Of a stretch of 64,000 nt of DNA, positions 54,631-63,939 are shown one piece after another. Made by a program: the position numbers and the translations under genes. The notes beneath the pieces were generated by a model. That model searched no databases and was not told the DNA's origin. It was given only the letters and a program-made list of their open reading frames with translations. The stretch lies in the NCBI RefSeq assembly GCF_003627795.1, contig NZ_CP032687.1, positions 186,001-250,000 of the forward strand, written 5' to 3'. Source of the DNA: Rhizobium sp. CCGE531 (lineage in GTDB: Bacteria > Pseudomonadota > Alphaproteobacteria > Rhizobiales > Rhizobiaceae). How positions within the stretch are numbered: position 1 is the stretch's first letter; each line of letters begins with the position of its first letter.

Positions 54631-56527
54631 TGCCATATCCTTTTTCGATATCGCCGCATGACATGGAAGAGCATCTGGTCCAAGAGGACAAAGGACCGGT
54701 TCTTCGATTCATTACCTGCGGTTCGGTCGATGACGGCAAATCGACCTTGATCGGGCGACTGCTCTGCGATGCGCAACTGGTCTTCGAAGACCAATTGGCA
54801 GACCTTCGCCACGGGGGCATCCGCGGCGGCAATGGCGAGGAAATCGATTTCTCTCTGGTGCTCGACGGCCTTGAGGCGGAGCGCGAACAGGGCATCACCA
54901 TAGATGTTGCCTATCGCTATTTCTCCACGTCGAAGCGCAAGTTCATCGTTGCCGACACGCCAGGCCACTTCGAATATACGCGCAACATGGCGACGGGCGC
55001 ATCAACTGCCGACCTTGCCGTCATCCTCGTCGACAGCCGCCAAGGCATACTCCAGCAAACACGCAGGCATTCCTATCTCGCCTCGCTTCTCGGCATTCGC
55101 CATGTCGTCCTGGCTGTGAACAAGATCGATCTCATCGATTTCAGCGAGCCGATATTTGATGCCATTGTGGCCGAATACGTGCGCTTCTCGGCGAAGCTGG
55201 GTTTTGCCAGCGTAATGGCCATTCCGATGTCCGCCCGCTTCGGAGACAATGTTGTTTCGAAATCGGGGAAATTACCCTGGTATCAAGGCTCCCCGCTTCT
55301 TGAATATCTGGAAACGGTGGAACTCGACGCACCTGACAGGCAAGAACCCTTTCGTTTTCCTGTTCAGCTCGTCATGCGGCCGAATGCGGATTTTCGAGCT
55401 ACGCGGGCCGGATCGCATCCGGAAAAATTGCGGTCGGCGATCCGGTGATCGTTGCAAAATCAGGTCTGCGATCGTCGGTCAGGGCGATCATTGCCCCTGA
55501 TGGCAACCAGATATCTGCCGCAGAAGGGGAACCGGTAACCTTGGTTCTTGCCGACGAGGTAGATGTCTCGAGGGGCGACATGCTGGTTGACCCCGCCTCA
55601 AGACCTTTTGTCTCGGACCAATTTCAGGCGCATCTTATTTGGTTCGATGCCAATCCGATGCTCCCCGGACGAAGCTATCTCTTGCGGACGGAGACGGACA
55701 GTGTCAGCGCCACGGTGACTGTGCTCAAGCACCAACTAAATGTCGACAGCTTCGTTCGCGAACCGGCCAAACTGCTTCAGATGAACGAGGTGGGCGTCTG
55801 CAACATCATGACGCAACGACCGATCGTCTTTGACGCCTACAAGGAAAATAGGTCAACCGGCAATTTCATCATCGTCGATAGGGTAAGCAGCGCGACCGTC
55901 GGCGCCGGCATGATTGATTTCCCGCTTCGTCGTGCCGACAACGTTCATTGGCAGGCGCTCGACGTCGACAAGGCCGCGCGGTCGGCTCTCAAGAACCAAA
56001 AGCCTGCTGTCCTTTGGCTCACCGGTCTGTCCGGTTCGGGCAAGTCGACGATCGCCAATGCACTCGAAGCGCTTCTGCATACTTGCGGCAAGCATACCTA
56101 TCTATTGGACGGAGATAACGTACGCCACGGGCTTAATCGTGACCTTGGCTTTACCGCAGTTGATCGGGTCGAGAACATACGCCGCGTCGCTGAGGTCGCC
56201 AAGTTGATGGCGGACGCAGGGCTGATCGTAATTTGCTCCTTCATCTCGCCCTTCCGAGACGAGCGGCGTATGGCGCGCGAGCTCATGGGCGAAGGCGAGT
56301 TCATCGAAATCTTTGTTGACACGCCTTTAGACGAATGTGCGCGCCGAGATCCGAAAGGGCTTTATAAGAAGGCCTTTGCCGGAAACATTGCCAATTTCAC
56401 CGGCGTCTCGTCTCCCTATGAGGCTCCGGAGAATCCGGAACTTCACCTCAAAACCATGGGCCAGGAGCCAGCGAGGTTAGCGCTTCAGATAGAAGAGTTC
56501 CTTCGAAGCCGAATGGAGGAGAAATAG
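54630..56527 (+). pseudogene. nodQ: nodQ, sulfate adenylyltransferase large subunit/APS kinase, frameshifted
   Basis: NodQ is a fusion of a CysN-like GTPase and an APS kinase that supplies PAPS to NodH. The GTPase half is read from 54630 ([31 protein letters not shown]). At about 55398 the frame is lost: NADFR should be followed by [19 protein letters not shown], which is in the next frame. One missing G (CGAGCTAC instead of CGAGGCTAC) explains it, and the first frame stops at 55448. From 55445 the rest is intact through the APS kinase P-loop GLSGSGKST to 56527. Either Nod-factor sulfation depends on two separate fragments or another copy, or the base is a sequence error. Confidence 0.88.
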
Positions 56528-56539
56528 CTCACTGGCCCA

Positions 56540-56992
56540 GTGCAGACAGGAATTTTAGCAACTGAGAGCCTGTCAACAGGGGAGGGCCGAAAATCTCCTG
56601 CAGCTGCTTCGCTGAGAAGAGTAGCCGGCCAGGCCAGCGGGTGCTGGCGTTTCACCAGCTTTACGGACCATATGACGGCAGCCTACCGAGAATACACCTT
56701 CAAATACTGGATGGACACTCATCGCAGCGAGGAAATCTTCTTCGTCCTGCAGGTCCAGAAGGTTATGCCAAAAACCTTCGTTGCATTTGGCTCCTGCCGG
56801 TACGTGGAGGAAGGGGAGAGGCTTCCCCGATCTCACATCATCGCTGATTGCAAGTCGGAAGCTGATGCGCTCGCCTTACGCGATCGGTTCTTCGCCATAC
56901 GAGTCGATACGGGCAAGACTATCGAAAAGGAGATGTATCGGCGCGTTGATAAGTTCGCAGCGCGCGCAGAGGGGAAGACGCGAAGACGCTGA
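56540..56992 (+). CDS. Hypothetical protein after nodQ
   Basis: A 150-codon frame in which the well-ordered part starts near ATG 56672: MTAAYREYTFKYWMDTHRS, FVLQVQKVMPKTFVAFGSCR, HIIADCKSEADALALRDRFF, with a basic end. The first 44 codons look like non-coding translation, so the real protein is probably about 106 residues. No membrane segment or known domain. It may be cotranscribed with the nod operon, but that is unproven. Confidence 0.5.
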   Translation: MQTGILATESLSTGEGRKSPAAASLRRVAGQASGCWRFTSFTDHMTAAYREYTFKYWMDTHRSEEIFFVLQVQKVMPKTFVAFGSCRYVEEGERLPRSHIIADCKSEADALALRDRFFAIRVDTGKTIEKEMYRRVDKFAARAEGKTRRR

Positions 56993-57042
56993 AGAAAAAC
57001 CTATCGCTGCCTCCCACATATATTCGGGAGGCAGGCATGACC

Positions 57043-57297
57043 TCACCGGCCGTACACAAAGACCCCATCCTCTCGGGCCGCCTTAATGATCGCCTCTCGC
57101 ACTTCTTCGGCAGTTATTCTGCCCTCATGGGCTGCAAGAACCGCTCTCTTGGCGTCTTCATAGGCTTCGCCGGTATTCTCTGCCGGCCATTCGTTGAGCA
57201 GGAAATCGGCAGCGCGCTCGGCGCTGTTGATCGCGACCGCTCTGCCGGCCTGTCTCGTTTCCAGCATCAGAGTTTTATCCCACCATTGTCTGGTCAT
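57043..57297 (-). CDS. DUF982 family protein
   Basis: The 84-residue protein carries the DUF982 pattern: W near the start (MTRQWWDKTLMLETRQAGRA), SAERAADFLLNEWP, then YEDAKRAVLAAHEGRITAEE and a helical end (EAIIKAAREDGVFV). The family is small, mostly from Rhizobiales, and of unknown role. ATG 57297 is chosen for its GGAGGAATAATGCC site. Confidence 0.85.
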   Translation of the reverse strand: MTRQWWDKTLMLETRQAGRAVAINSAERAADFLLNEWPAENTGEAYEDAKRAVLAAHEGRITAEEVREAIIKAAREDGVFVYGR

Positions 57298-57706
57298 GGC
57301 ATTATTCCTCCGCAATCAAAACTGGCGATCAGATGCTTGGTTCCAAGGAGGGCGGCGTGATGCTCATCTTCGAAAGATCCTGTATTCGCATTCGGGTACC
57401 CCTCGCACATGCAGGGTTCGCTTATCGCCTACGTGTTTCCAGAATCTCTTTTTGTCCGCTACGCGACTATCTGCGAGGCCTTGGCGCCGACGTCAGGCTT
57501 TCAAGACTGATCGAGAGGCGGCTTTCATGCGCAACAGTTGATTGGCAGCCGCGTCAAGTTCCGTTCGCAGGGATCCGACATGGCGTCGACATTGTTCATG
57601 ATCTAGAAGGCGGCAGTCGGTTCCGCAAGAACGACGAGCGCGGAAATTCATCATCCGCCCGCCATGCTCGGTCCGCCGCAAAGCGCCCAGGGCTCCCCGT
57701 AGCTAG
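57298..57706. other. Spacer up to the first insertion sequence
   Basis: Fragmentary frames only. The last four bases (CTAG, 57703-57706) are the target site of the IS701-type element that follows. Confidence 0.4.
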
Positions 57707-59119
57707 CACTACTTTGGCAGATTAACCCGCAGTTAACGATGATTGGTCATCTTGAGCCCTTTAGCAGGGGTGTAGAGGATGGCGGAACTGGATGTTGCAC
57801 TGGCGGATTGGCTGAAGCCGTTCGTTGAAAAGCTTGGTCATAAGAAGCGGCGGCAGATGTGCCCGGTTTATATTTCGGGCCTGATCGGTCCGGGCGATCG
57901 CAAGAGCATTGAACCGATGGCCGAACGCCTTGCACCCGAGCACTATGATCGCCTGCATCATTTCATCTCGGACGGCATTTGGGATGCCGGTCCACTTGAG
58001 GCGGAATTGGCAGTGCAGGCGGACAAGATTGTCGGGGCTTCAGATGCGTTTCTGGTGATCGACGACACAGGCCTGCCGAAGAAGGGCGACCATTCTGTTG
58101 GGGTCGCGCCACAGTATGCGTCGATGCTCGGCAAGCGCGCCAATTGCCAGACGCTGGTGTCGTTGACGCTGGCCCGCGACGAGGTTCCCGTCCCAGTGGG
58201 CTTACGGCTGTTCCTGCCCGAGAGTTGGACCAGCGATCAGGATCGGATGGCAAAGGCTGGGGTTCCCGAGCCGATGCGCCTATCTCGCACCAAACCCGAA
58301 ATCGCGCTCAGAGAAATCGATCGACTGATTGCCGCGGGCGTGCGGTTTGGCACCGTGCTGGCCGACGCCGGCTACGGTCTGTCGGCTGCGTTTCGCCAAG
58401 GATTGAGCGCACGCGGCCTGACCTGGGCTGTCGGCATTCCCAAGCATCAGAAGGTTTATCCTCATGATGTTGCACTGATCTTTCCTGTCGCTGGCCATGG
58501 AAGGCCCCGCAAGCATTCGATCCCCGACACCCTATCGACAGCAGCCGAAACGATCCTGGAAGGAGCCGTCTGGAAGAAGATCAGTTGGCGACACGGCACG
58601 AAAGGTCGCCTGACCGCACGCTTTGCTGCCCTACGCATTCGCATTGCTGACGGCAACCCGCAACGCATCCTCGACAAGGGGCAGCAGCACATGCCGGGCG
58701 AGGAAGCATGGCTCGTTGGTGAATGGCGCTCAAACGACGAGCGCAAGTATTATCTCTCCAATCTGCCGGCAGATACGACCTTGAAAGCTCTCGCGGCTGC
58801 CATCAAAGCGCGATGGGTTTGCGAGCAGGCCCATCAGCAGATGAAGGAAGAACTCGGTCTCGACCACTTCGAGGGTCGATCATGGCAAGGTCTGCATCGA
58901 CACGCACTGATGACAATGATCGCTTATGCCTTCCTGCAGCATCAGCGCCTACACAAGGCAAAGCGGGAAAAAAAGGAAGAAACATGGCCCGCCTAAACCG
59001 ACACTGCCAGCCATCCGCCGCGCGGTCATAAACGCGCTTTTGCCACCAGCAGTTCCAGAGCGATGTCCACACTGTCGAATTCGCTTCCGAACGCCAAACG
59101 ACGTTCTGCCAAAGTAGTG
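57707..59119 (+). mobile_element. IS701-family insertion sequence, complete
   Basis: 1413 bp bounded by a perfect 15-base inverted repeat (CACTACTTTGGCAGA at 57707-57721; TCTGCCAAAGTAGTG at 59105-59119) and by CTAG on both sides (57703-57706 and 59120-59123). CTAG fits the 4-base YTAR duplication of the IS701 family. One intact transposase gene lies inside. Sharp ends and an intact gene suggest recent insertion. Confidence 0.88.
57779..58996 (+). CDS. IS701-family transposase
   Basis: The 405-residue DDE transposase starts MAELDVALADWLKPFVEKLG. It has a first aspartate region (AFLVIDDTGLPKKGDHSVGV), a second (GTVLADAGYGLSAAFRQGL) and a glutamate region (ARWVCEQAHQQMKEELGLDHFEGR). It moves the element by cut-and-paste. 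No frameshift or stop is seen, so it should be functional. Confidence 0.9.
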   Translation: MAELDVALADWLKPFVEKLGHKKRRQMCPVYISGLIGPGDRKSIEPMAERLAPEHYDRLHHFISDGIWDAGPLEAELAVQADKIVGASDAFLVIDDTGLPKKGDHSVGVAPQYASMLGKRANCQTLVSLTLARDEVPVPVGLRLFLPESWTSDQDRMAKAGVPEPMRLSRTKPEIALREIDRLIAAGVRFGTVLADAGYGLSAAFRQGLSARGLTWAVGIPKHQKVYPHDVALIFPVAGHGRPRKHSIPDTLSTAAETILEGAVWKKISWRHGTKGRLTARFAALRIRIADGNPQRILDKGQQHMPGEEAWLVGEWRSNDERKYYLSNLPADTTLKALAAAIKARWVCEQAHQQMKEELGLDHFEGRSWQGLHRHALMTMIAYAFLQHQRLHKAKREKKEETWPA

Positions 59120-59123
59120 CTAG

Positions 59124-60787
59124 TTTCCGTCCACAAACAGGCGTGTTTAAGCGCGTTTACAAGGGTTTGTCCTTGGCGGTGAGAGTGGTTTTGGGGCGAC
59201 GGACAGGATCATGAACGCTTGTGATTGGGCAGTATACAGTTGGCGGCGCTGAGGCGTACGCCACGAGGCCGGCATTGTAGCGACGGCGCAATTCTAAAAG
59301 CTGGTCGGAGTTCAGGTCGGTTTGAGGCGGATGAAGAGGACGAGGTTGTAAGCCACGACGGAGGACCAGACGTAGGTCTTGAAGTGGTCAAGGCCCCGCC
59401 AGGTGCAGCGTGCCAGGCCGTAGGCACGCTTGAGGCATGATATTCCGGCTTCGATACCGGCGCGGAAGTTGCGCAACTTGCGATAGACCCAATTGCTTCT
59501 GACCATGTCCTCGACCTTGAGGCCAGCTTTCTTGTGGAATGCCATGTCGCGAACGCCCCAGGTCTTGGCTGTGGCCAGGTTGCCGCGACTGGCAAAGCCG
59601 CCGTCGGCCGCCGCCTGCCGCGGCGCGTTTCCATAGACGGCGATGTGGCGCTCCAGCATCGGCAGCAGCCGCTCGCTGTCGGGCGGATTACCTGCCTCGA
59701 TCACCAGATCGAGGATCATGCCGCTTCTGCCGGTGGTCAGGTTGAGCTTGTGGCCGTATTCGGTCTCGCGGCTACCTTTGACGATGATATCGGCATGGGG
59801 TTCGAACAGGCTTACCAGCTTCTCGCCCGCCGGCAGCTTCTCGCCCGCCAGTACTCGCCGCTCGCTCTGTTTGATGATGCGTTCGATCAGCGGTCGATAG
59901 CGGCAAACCTGGGCCTGCCAGAGTTGGACGAGCGGATTGCTCGCCGCTGCCAGTCGCTCGGTTGCCTGCTTCAGGTATGCCAAGGTCGCGCAGGCGATCG
60001 CGATCAGCTCACGGTAGAGCCGGACCCGATTGGGCTGACCGCGTGTGAACTGGATCTCGCGGGCACGCTTCTTGGCCGCGCGGCAATGATCGCGCCATGC
60101 CAGGCCGGCGCCGACCAAGGTATCTGCCTTCTTCAGCAGGCGCACCATGACCCGCACGGCATCCCACAGCAGGCTGCTGTCGCTCGGTTCGTGCATGAGT
60201 GCCGAGGTCACTGTACTGTCCAGCCGCACGACCGTGCCGTCTTCCAGCTTCGCCTGCCGAGCGCTCGACAGCAGCGCCCGATTGATCACTTCCCAGGTCT
60301 CGGGTCGGATCGCGCTGATCGTCTTTTGCAGCACTGACTTTTGCGGGCTCCATGACCACGGCAGGCGCGCAAAGGCCCGAAACGACGCGGAGTCCTCGAG
60401 ATGGAACGCCAGTTCCTGGTAGCTCAGCTGCCGGTATTGCTTGAGCAATGCGCAACGCAGCACTGCCTCGGCCGGCAGCCCTTGCCGTCCGGTGGCCTTG
60501 ACGCCGTGCCGACCCAGATCCCGCCCCACCAAGCCAAACAGATCGTGGTGCTCGTCCAGCCACTGCGACATCGACTTCAGTTCGTGGCCGATCTCGTGCG
60601 TGGCGAAAAGATCGAATATACTGGCTTGGACGGTGCGTTCCTGGCGCATTGTCGGCTCCGGCGGTTGCAGATTGTGCTTCGGAATCAGTGGCATGAGCCC
60701 AAAGTATACCTGAAACCGCCGGGCCTTGCTTGCGCAAAATTCAGATTCACTTAATAATATCAATAACTTGATGTTCGTGGACGGAAA
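59124..60787 (-). mobile_element. ISNCY-type insertion sequence, complete
   Basis: 1664 bp. The ends TTTCCGTCCACAAACA (from 59124) and TGTTCGTGGACGGAAA (to 60787) are inverted repeats with one mismatch. CTAG borders both ends (59120-59123; 60788-60791), and another CTAG follows at 60792-60795. The left CTAG is shared with the preceding IS701-type element, so the two elements abut at one 4-base sequence. Confidence 0.8.
59312..60649 (-). CDS. ISNCY-family transposase
   Basis: The protein begins MRQERTVQASIFDLFATHE after a CCGGAGCCGACA site. ETGRQGLPAEAVL-type and QYRQLSYQELAFHLEDSASF, then FARLPWSWSPQKSVLQKTI, are typical of the proteins labelled ISNCY transposase. Acidic catalytic candidates are in VRLDSTVTSALMH, AADGGFASRGN and FRAGIEAGISCLKRAYG. 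ATG 60694 and an even longer frame to 60763 are alternative starts. The frame is intact, ending FIRLKPT. Confidence 0.88.
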   Translation of the reverse strand: MRQERTVQASIFDLFATHEIGHELKSMSQWLDEHHDLFGLVGRDLGRHGVKATGRQGLPAEAVLRCALLKQYRQLSYQELAFHLEDSASFRAFARLPWSWSPQKSVLQKTISAIRPETWEVINRALLSSARQAKLEDGTVVRLDSTVTSALMHEPSDSSLLWDAVRVMVRLLKKADTLVGAGLAWRDHCRAAKKRAREIQFTRGQPNRVRLYRELIAIACATLAYLKQATERLAAASNPLVQLWQAQVCRYRPLIERIIKQSERRVLAGEKLPAGEKLVSLFEPHADIIVKGSRETEYGHKLNLTTGRSGMILDLVIEAGNPPDSERLLPMLERHIAVYGNAPRQAAADGGFASRGNLATAKTWGVRDMAFHKKAGLKVEDMVRSNWVYRKLRNFRAGIEAGISCLKRAYGLARCTWRGLDHFKTYVWSSVVAYNLVLFIRLKPT

Positions 60788-60880
60788 CTAGCTAGAGTCG
60801 CCAGGCAGAACTTAATAGCCCATTCGAATACCATTCGGCGTGATGGGGCCTGCGAACCGAATCCTGGAAGCGGCGGTTAG

Positions 60881-61090
60881 GTCGTCGTCTACAAGGACGG
60901 CCGGGAAATCGCTGCATTGTCCGCAGGCTTCGGTGAGACCGCGAACAATGTCATCGAGCTTACCGGCATGCTGCACGCTACCCAATGGATCATCGATTAT
61001 TTCAAGAAGGACGAGCCGGCAACGATCTGGCGTGACGCCATGTACGTCGTGAACGGATGCAATGAATGGCGTAACTCCTGGGAGAGATGA
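60881..61090 (+). pseudogene. Ribonuclease HI-like remnant
   Basis: VVYKDGREIAALSAGFGETANN, then VIELTGMLHATQWIIDYF and YVVNGCNEWRNSWER, follows the RNase HI pattern (the ETTNNxMEL block and the YVxNGxxxW segment). It lacks a start (an in-frame stop lies directly upstream) and the C-terminal third, and ends at 61088. It is a broken gene beside the insertion sequences. Confidence 0.65.
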
Positions 61091-61582
61091 TTTTGGAGCG
61101 CCTGATCGAGGCGATGGAGACGGATATCGCGTAGCCCGTAAGGGTCGGGCCGAAGGCATTCGGAAGCAGCATGCCGCAATACCTCCATTCCGCCGCGGAA
61201 AACTTCGCCCGTCGGCGCGAGGACATCATCAAGACCGGTGGCGCCAGAACCCGCGAGGATGAAGCCGCCCAACGCAGGCAAACCGACAAGTCTTTAAGGT
61301 TTGTTGTCATAGACCGCAGAGTGGCAGGTCACCGCCGATCTACAATACGGTCGATTATACAAGGAAATTTGTCGAGGAGTGCCTCCTCAAAGGGCGTATA
61401 TCATTGATGACATTACCATGTTCTAATTCAACAGTCGGCCGTGCCCACGACCGTAATTGAAACGAGCACTTGATGGAAACTCTGCCCCTATCCCTATTCG
61501 GATAGGGGCTTTTTGTGGGTGTGCTTGGGCATTGCTGTACGAAATACCGTTGTCATGCAGTCCGATGGTACAACGCGGCCTG
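61091..61582. other. Spacer with a plus-strand terminator
   Basis: The first 200 bases read as fragments (NFARRREDIIKTGG-like) that may continue the RNase H relic in other frames. The terminator at 61484-61514 is the only clear signal. Confidence 0.4.
61484..61514 (+). terminator. Strong intrinsic terminator
   Basis: GCCCCTATCC (61484-61493) pairs fully with GGATAGGGGC (61500-61509) across a 6-base loop, and TTTTT follows (61510-61514). It must serve a plus-strand transcript from the left, where only remnants remain, or face the csbD gene as a barrier. Confidence 0.85.
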
Positions 61583-61793
61583 TTACTCCCAGGTCTGTCG
61601 ATTGTACCAATCGTCGATGTCGCGCCGCGCCCGATCTTTTTCCAAGCCGTAGCGTTGTTCTTGGATCTTGCCTTCGAGCTGATCTCGGCGTCCGTCGATT
61701 AGATCCAAGGTCGTCATCCGTGAGCTGTCCCCACTGCTCTTTCACCTTGCCCTTGATCTGCTTCCAATTTCCTTCAACTCTATTCCCATCCAT
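61583..61793 (-). pseudogene. CsbD-like stress protein, one-base frameshift
   Basis: The frame starts MDGNRVEGNWKQIKGKVKEQ and WGQLTDDDL, the signature of the CsbD family (small general-stress proteins of about 65-70 residues). After DDDL the correct sequence LIDGRRDQLEGKIQEQ, then RARRDIDDWYNRQTWE, is in the adjacent frame and ends at TAA 61583. One extra base (GACGACCTTGGAT) causes the break. Function is lost unless the base is an error. Confidence 0.75.
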
Positions 61794-62043
61794 GATGTTC
61801 TCATCGTAAGGGTTGTCCCTGCAGCGGTAATGTAGATCGGCTATCTTTGTTCGCCAAATAGTTGGAGGGGCCGCCGCGCGAAGCTGGGCAAAGCGAGCGC
61901 GCGGAAGCTGGGGTTAGGCCTCCGCTTTTTTTCAAGCATGCAGAAGTGGAATCAAGCCCTGAACGATAGATTCTGCCAATGCTTCCTATCGCTTCGCTAT
62001 CTGGAAATTTCATAATCAAGGGCTTCTTGCCCCAATCGTCCGA

Positions 62044-62373
62044 CTACGGATCAATGGCAAAGTATTTTACCAAGAAGGGGTTCGCTAAAAGTGGCCATGC
62101 ACCAGCAAGTCTGGCGAGGTGGCGTTCGTCATGAATGCCTTGCTTATAAAGAGTGACAACGATTGGTGCCAGTCGCTGGGCTTCATTTACATCTTTCATT
62201 AGGTTCAATCTTGAGAAAATCTGCTCGAAAGCAAGCTGACAAATCTCTAGGTCACGCAGACCAAAGATTGCCTCATGGTTTCGAATATATTGGGAAAACG
62301 TCGAACCATCCTCATCATGCCGCTCCGCCGGGCTGGATACCGGTGACCCCATCTCGGGAGAATCCGAAACCAT
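62044..62373 (-). CDS. Hypothetical protein
   Basis: 109 residues, starting MVSDSPEMGSPVSSPAERHD (disordered), then a helical part (FSQYIRNHEAIFGLRDLEI, AFEQIFSRLNLMKDVNEAQ, LARLAGAWPLLANPFL). GGAGAGCAGCGG precedes the ATG. I recognise no family. Confidence 0.5.
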   Translation of the reverse strand: MVSDSPEMGSPVSSPAERHDEDGSTFSQYIRNHEAIFGLRDLEICQLAFEQIFSRLNLMKDVNEAQRLAPIVVTLYKQGIHDERHLARLAGAWPLLANPFLVKYFAIDP

Positions 62374-62481
62374 CCGCTGCTCTCCGATCGTGCATGAGTA
62401 TACAACGCACGTTTACACTCCAGGCAACATTCTCGCAACCTGAGGCATCATTTCTTTGAGCATCTTCTCGGCGCCGCCACT

Positions 62482-62706
62482 TTACTGCTGAGCGGGCGTT
62501 GTCGCGGGCGGCGTTGTGGTGGTCGGCTGTGTCGTTGTCGTCTGGGCTGGGGCGTTGGGATTTGTCGTGCTGGTGTGGGGCCAGAAAGCCCAGGCGAGAG
62601 CTGCGACTACAATAATCCCGAGAATGACAACCCATGGCATCCAAGGTTGGCGACGTACCGGTGTCGTTCTGAGATCTGGGGCACGCTTGTTGATGTCGTT
62701 GCTCAT
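62482..62706 (-). CDS. Small single-helix membrane protein with Thr/Pro-rich tail
   Basis: The 74-residue protein MSNDINKRAPDLRTTPVRRQ is followed by one membrane helix (WMPWVVILGIIVVAALAWAF) and a low-complexity Thr/Pro tail (TTTTQPTTTTPPATTPAQQ). Orientation is probably N-in, C-out. ATG 62706 has AGGAGTACTCAG before it. The longer frame to 62745 is less likely. Proteins of this shape are common in Rhizobium; the function is unknown. Confidence 0.7.
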   Translation of the reverse strand: MSNDINKRAPDLRTTPVRRQPWMPWVVILGIIVVAALAWAFWPHTSTTNPNAPAQTTTTQPTTTTPPATTPAQQ

Positions 62707-62798
62707 CTGAGTACTCCTCTGGGACGTAACCTTTAGCTGCAGCAAAGGTTCCTGACCACGAGGCGTTGCGGTGAAGTTGCGCTAATATTGCGCGCAGT

Positions 62799-63299
62799 TC
62801 ATTGGGTTGGTTGATGTCCGTGATCGGATTCATCTCGCAAGTATTTGGCATCGTATAAGAATGGAAGAAGCCGAGCCGTTCCGGGCACAATCTTGGACTC
62901 GTCGGCGTCGACCTCGAGGCGAGCTGTCCATCTAATCATGTGGTTGTTGTCGGTCGGGTCCAACGTCGGAAACTTGAGGCGACGGCTTTGATCAGTTGTG
63001 ACCACATCAATGGTATAGCTATCGTCTTCAAGGTATCGATCTGAGATGATCTCCACATGGAACCGGCCACCTTCCGTCCTGGCATCGCCCTCGTAGCCAC
63101 ATCGCTGGATGCAACCTGGCAAATCACCCCTGACTGTGAATGAGATCAATGTGCCGTCCACCAGGTTGGTTATCCCGTTAAAAGACGGTGGATTTCCTTT
63201 GCTCATGGTTATCGCGAGCGTCAGATCGTTGTCGCTGGCCGCAAAGGCAGAAGGGACCATGATGAGCGACAGTGCGGCAACGACGACGGCGTGATGCAT
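62799..63299 (-). CDS. Secreted hypothetical protein
   Basis: The 166-residue protein has a signal peptide (residues 1-20, ...VPSAFA/AS). The mature part is strand-rich (DLTLAITMSKGNPPSFNGIT, DGTLISFTVRGDLPGCIQRC, YTIDVVTTDQSRRLKFP) with two cysteines (CIQRC) that may form a disulfide. It is likely periplasmic. I do not recognise a family. Confidence 0.65.
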   Translation of the reverse strand: MHHAVVVAALSLIMVPSAFAASDNDLTLAITMSKGNPPSFNGITNLVDGTLISFTVRGDLPGCIQRCGYEGDARTEGGRFHVEIISDRYLEDDSYTIDVVTTDQSRRLKFPTLDPTDNNHMIRWTARLEVDADESKIVPGTARLLPFLYDAKYLRDESDHGHQPTQ

Positions 63300-63350
63300 A
63301 GCAATCCCCCAATTACCGCAATGATTATCGGGAATGATCTAAGAGTCGAG

Positions 63351-63806
63351 TCAACTATGCGTGCGAGCGTGGCGCCCTGTGAACGGCTCAAATTCATCAT
63401 CGCCGTGCAGATATTCCAGCTCATGGTCAATGTGGTCGATCGCCCAACAGAGCGCCTCGATCTCGCTTCTCAGGTGCTCGGCCAAGTCCCCGGTGATACT
63501 GGCGATATCGGCCGCCGGCAGGGACGCCCTGCTGTTGATAATCTTGATCTCGTCAGCTTCAAGACCGGCAAGGTGGTGCTTCGCCCGCTCGATCTGGAAC
63601 AACAGCTTGCCGCGGTGATCCAGTAGGTATTCTCTCGTCTCGTCGATCATTTGGGCGTCTCCGAGGGATGTGGCTGTAGCCTTATATGCTTCGAGACCGT
63701 GTTCGGTAATCCAAAAATATTCGATATTGTCGATACAATCTCTGGGGACGAAACCGCGGGCCTCCAGACGGCTAACGATATCGTCGCCGCACCCATAAAA
63801 GCCCAC
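63351..63806 (-). CDS. Hypothetical protein with winged-helix-like start
   Basis: 151 residues. The first 40 (IVSRLEARGFVPRDCIDNIE, YFWITEHGLEAYKAT) look like the C-terminal part of a winged helix. A long helical region follows (DETREYLLDHRGKLLFQIER, then LAEHLRSEIEALCWAIDHID), probably a coiled coil. The start is GTG at 63806. Its ribosome site is not obvious, so the N-terminus is uncertain. Confidence 0.5.
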   Translation of the reverse strand: MGFYGCGDDIVSRLEARGFVPRDCIDNIEYFWITEHGLEAYKATATSLGDAQMIDETREYLLDHRGKLLFQIERAKHHLAGLEADEIKIINSRASLPAADIASITGDLAEHLRSEIEALCWAIDHIDHELEYLHGDDEFEPFTGRHARTHS

Positions 63807-63939
63807 GCAAGGCGGGCCCGGAAAGGTGGAATGATGGAGGTGATTTAGGAGATGCCGGCCGTGTGACGCGCTGACATCATCTTTGATGCGACAAGGCTAA
63901 AATGCCTGATAGGATTTGAGCTTAATCGTGGAGGGGACC

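Noticed and set aside
59534..60337. 267-codon frame opposite the ISNCY transposase
   Set aside because: Antisense shadow of the transposase gene.
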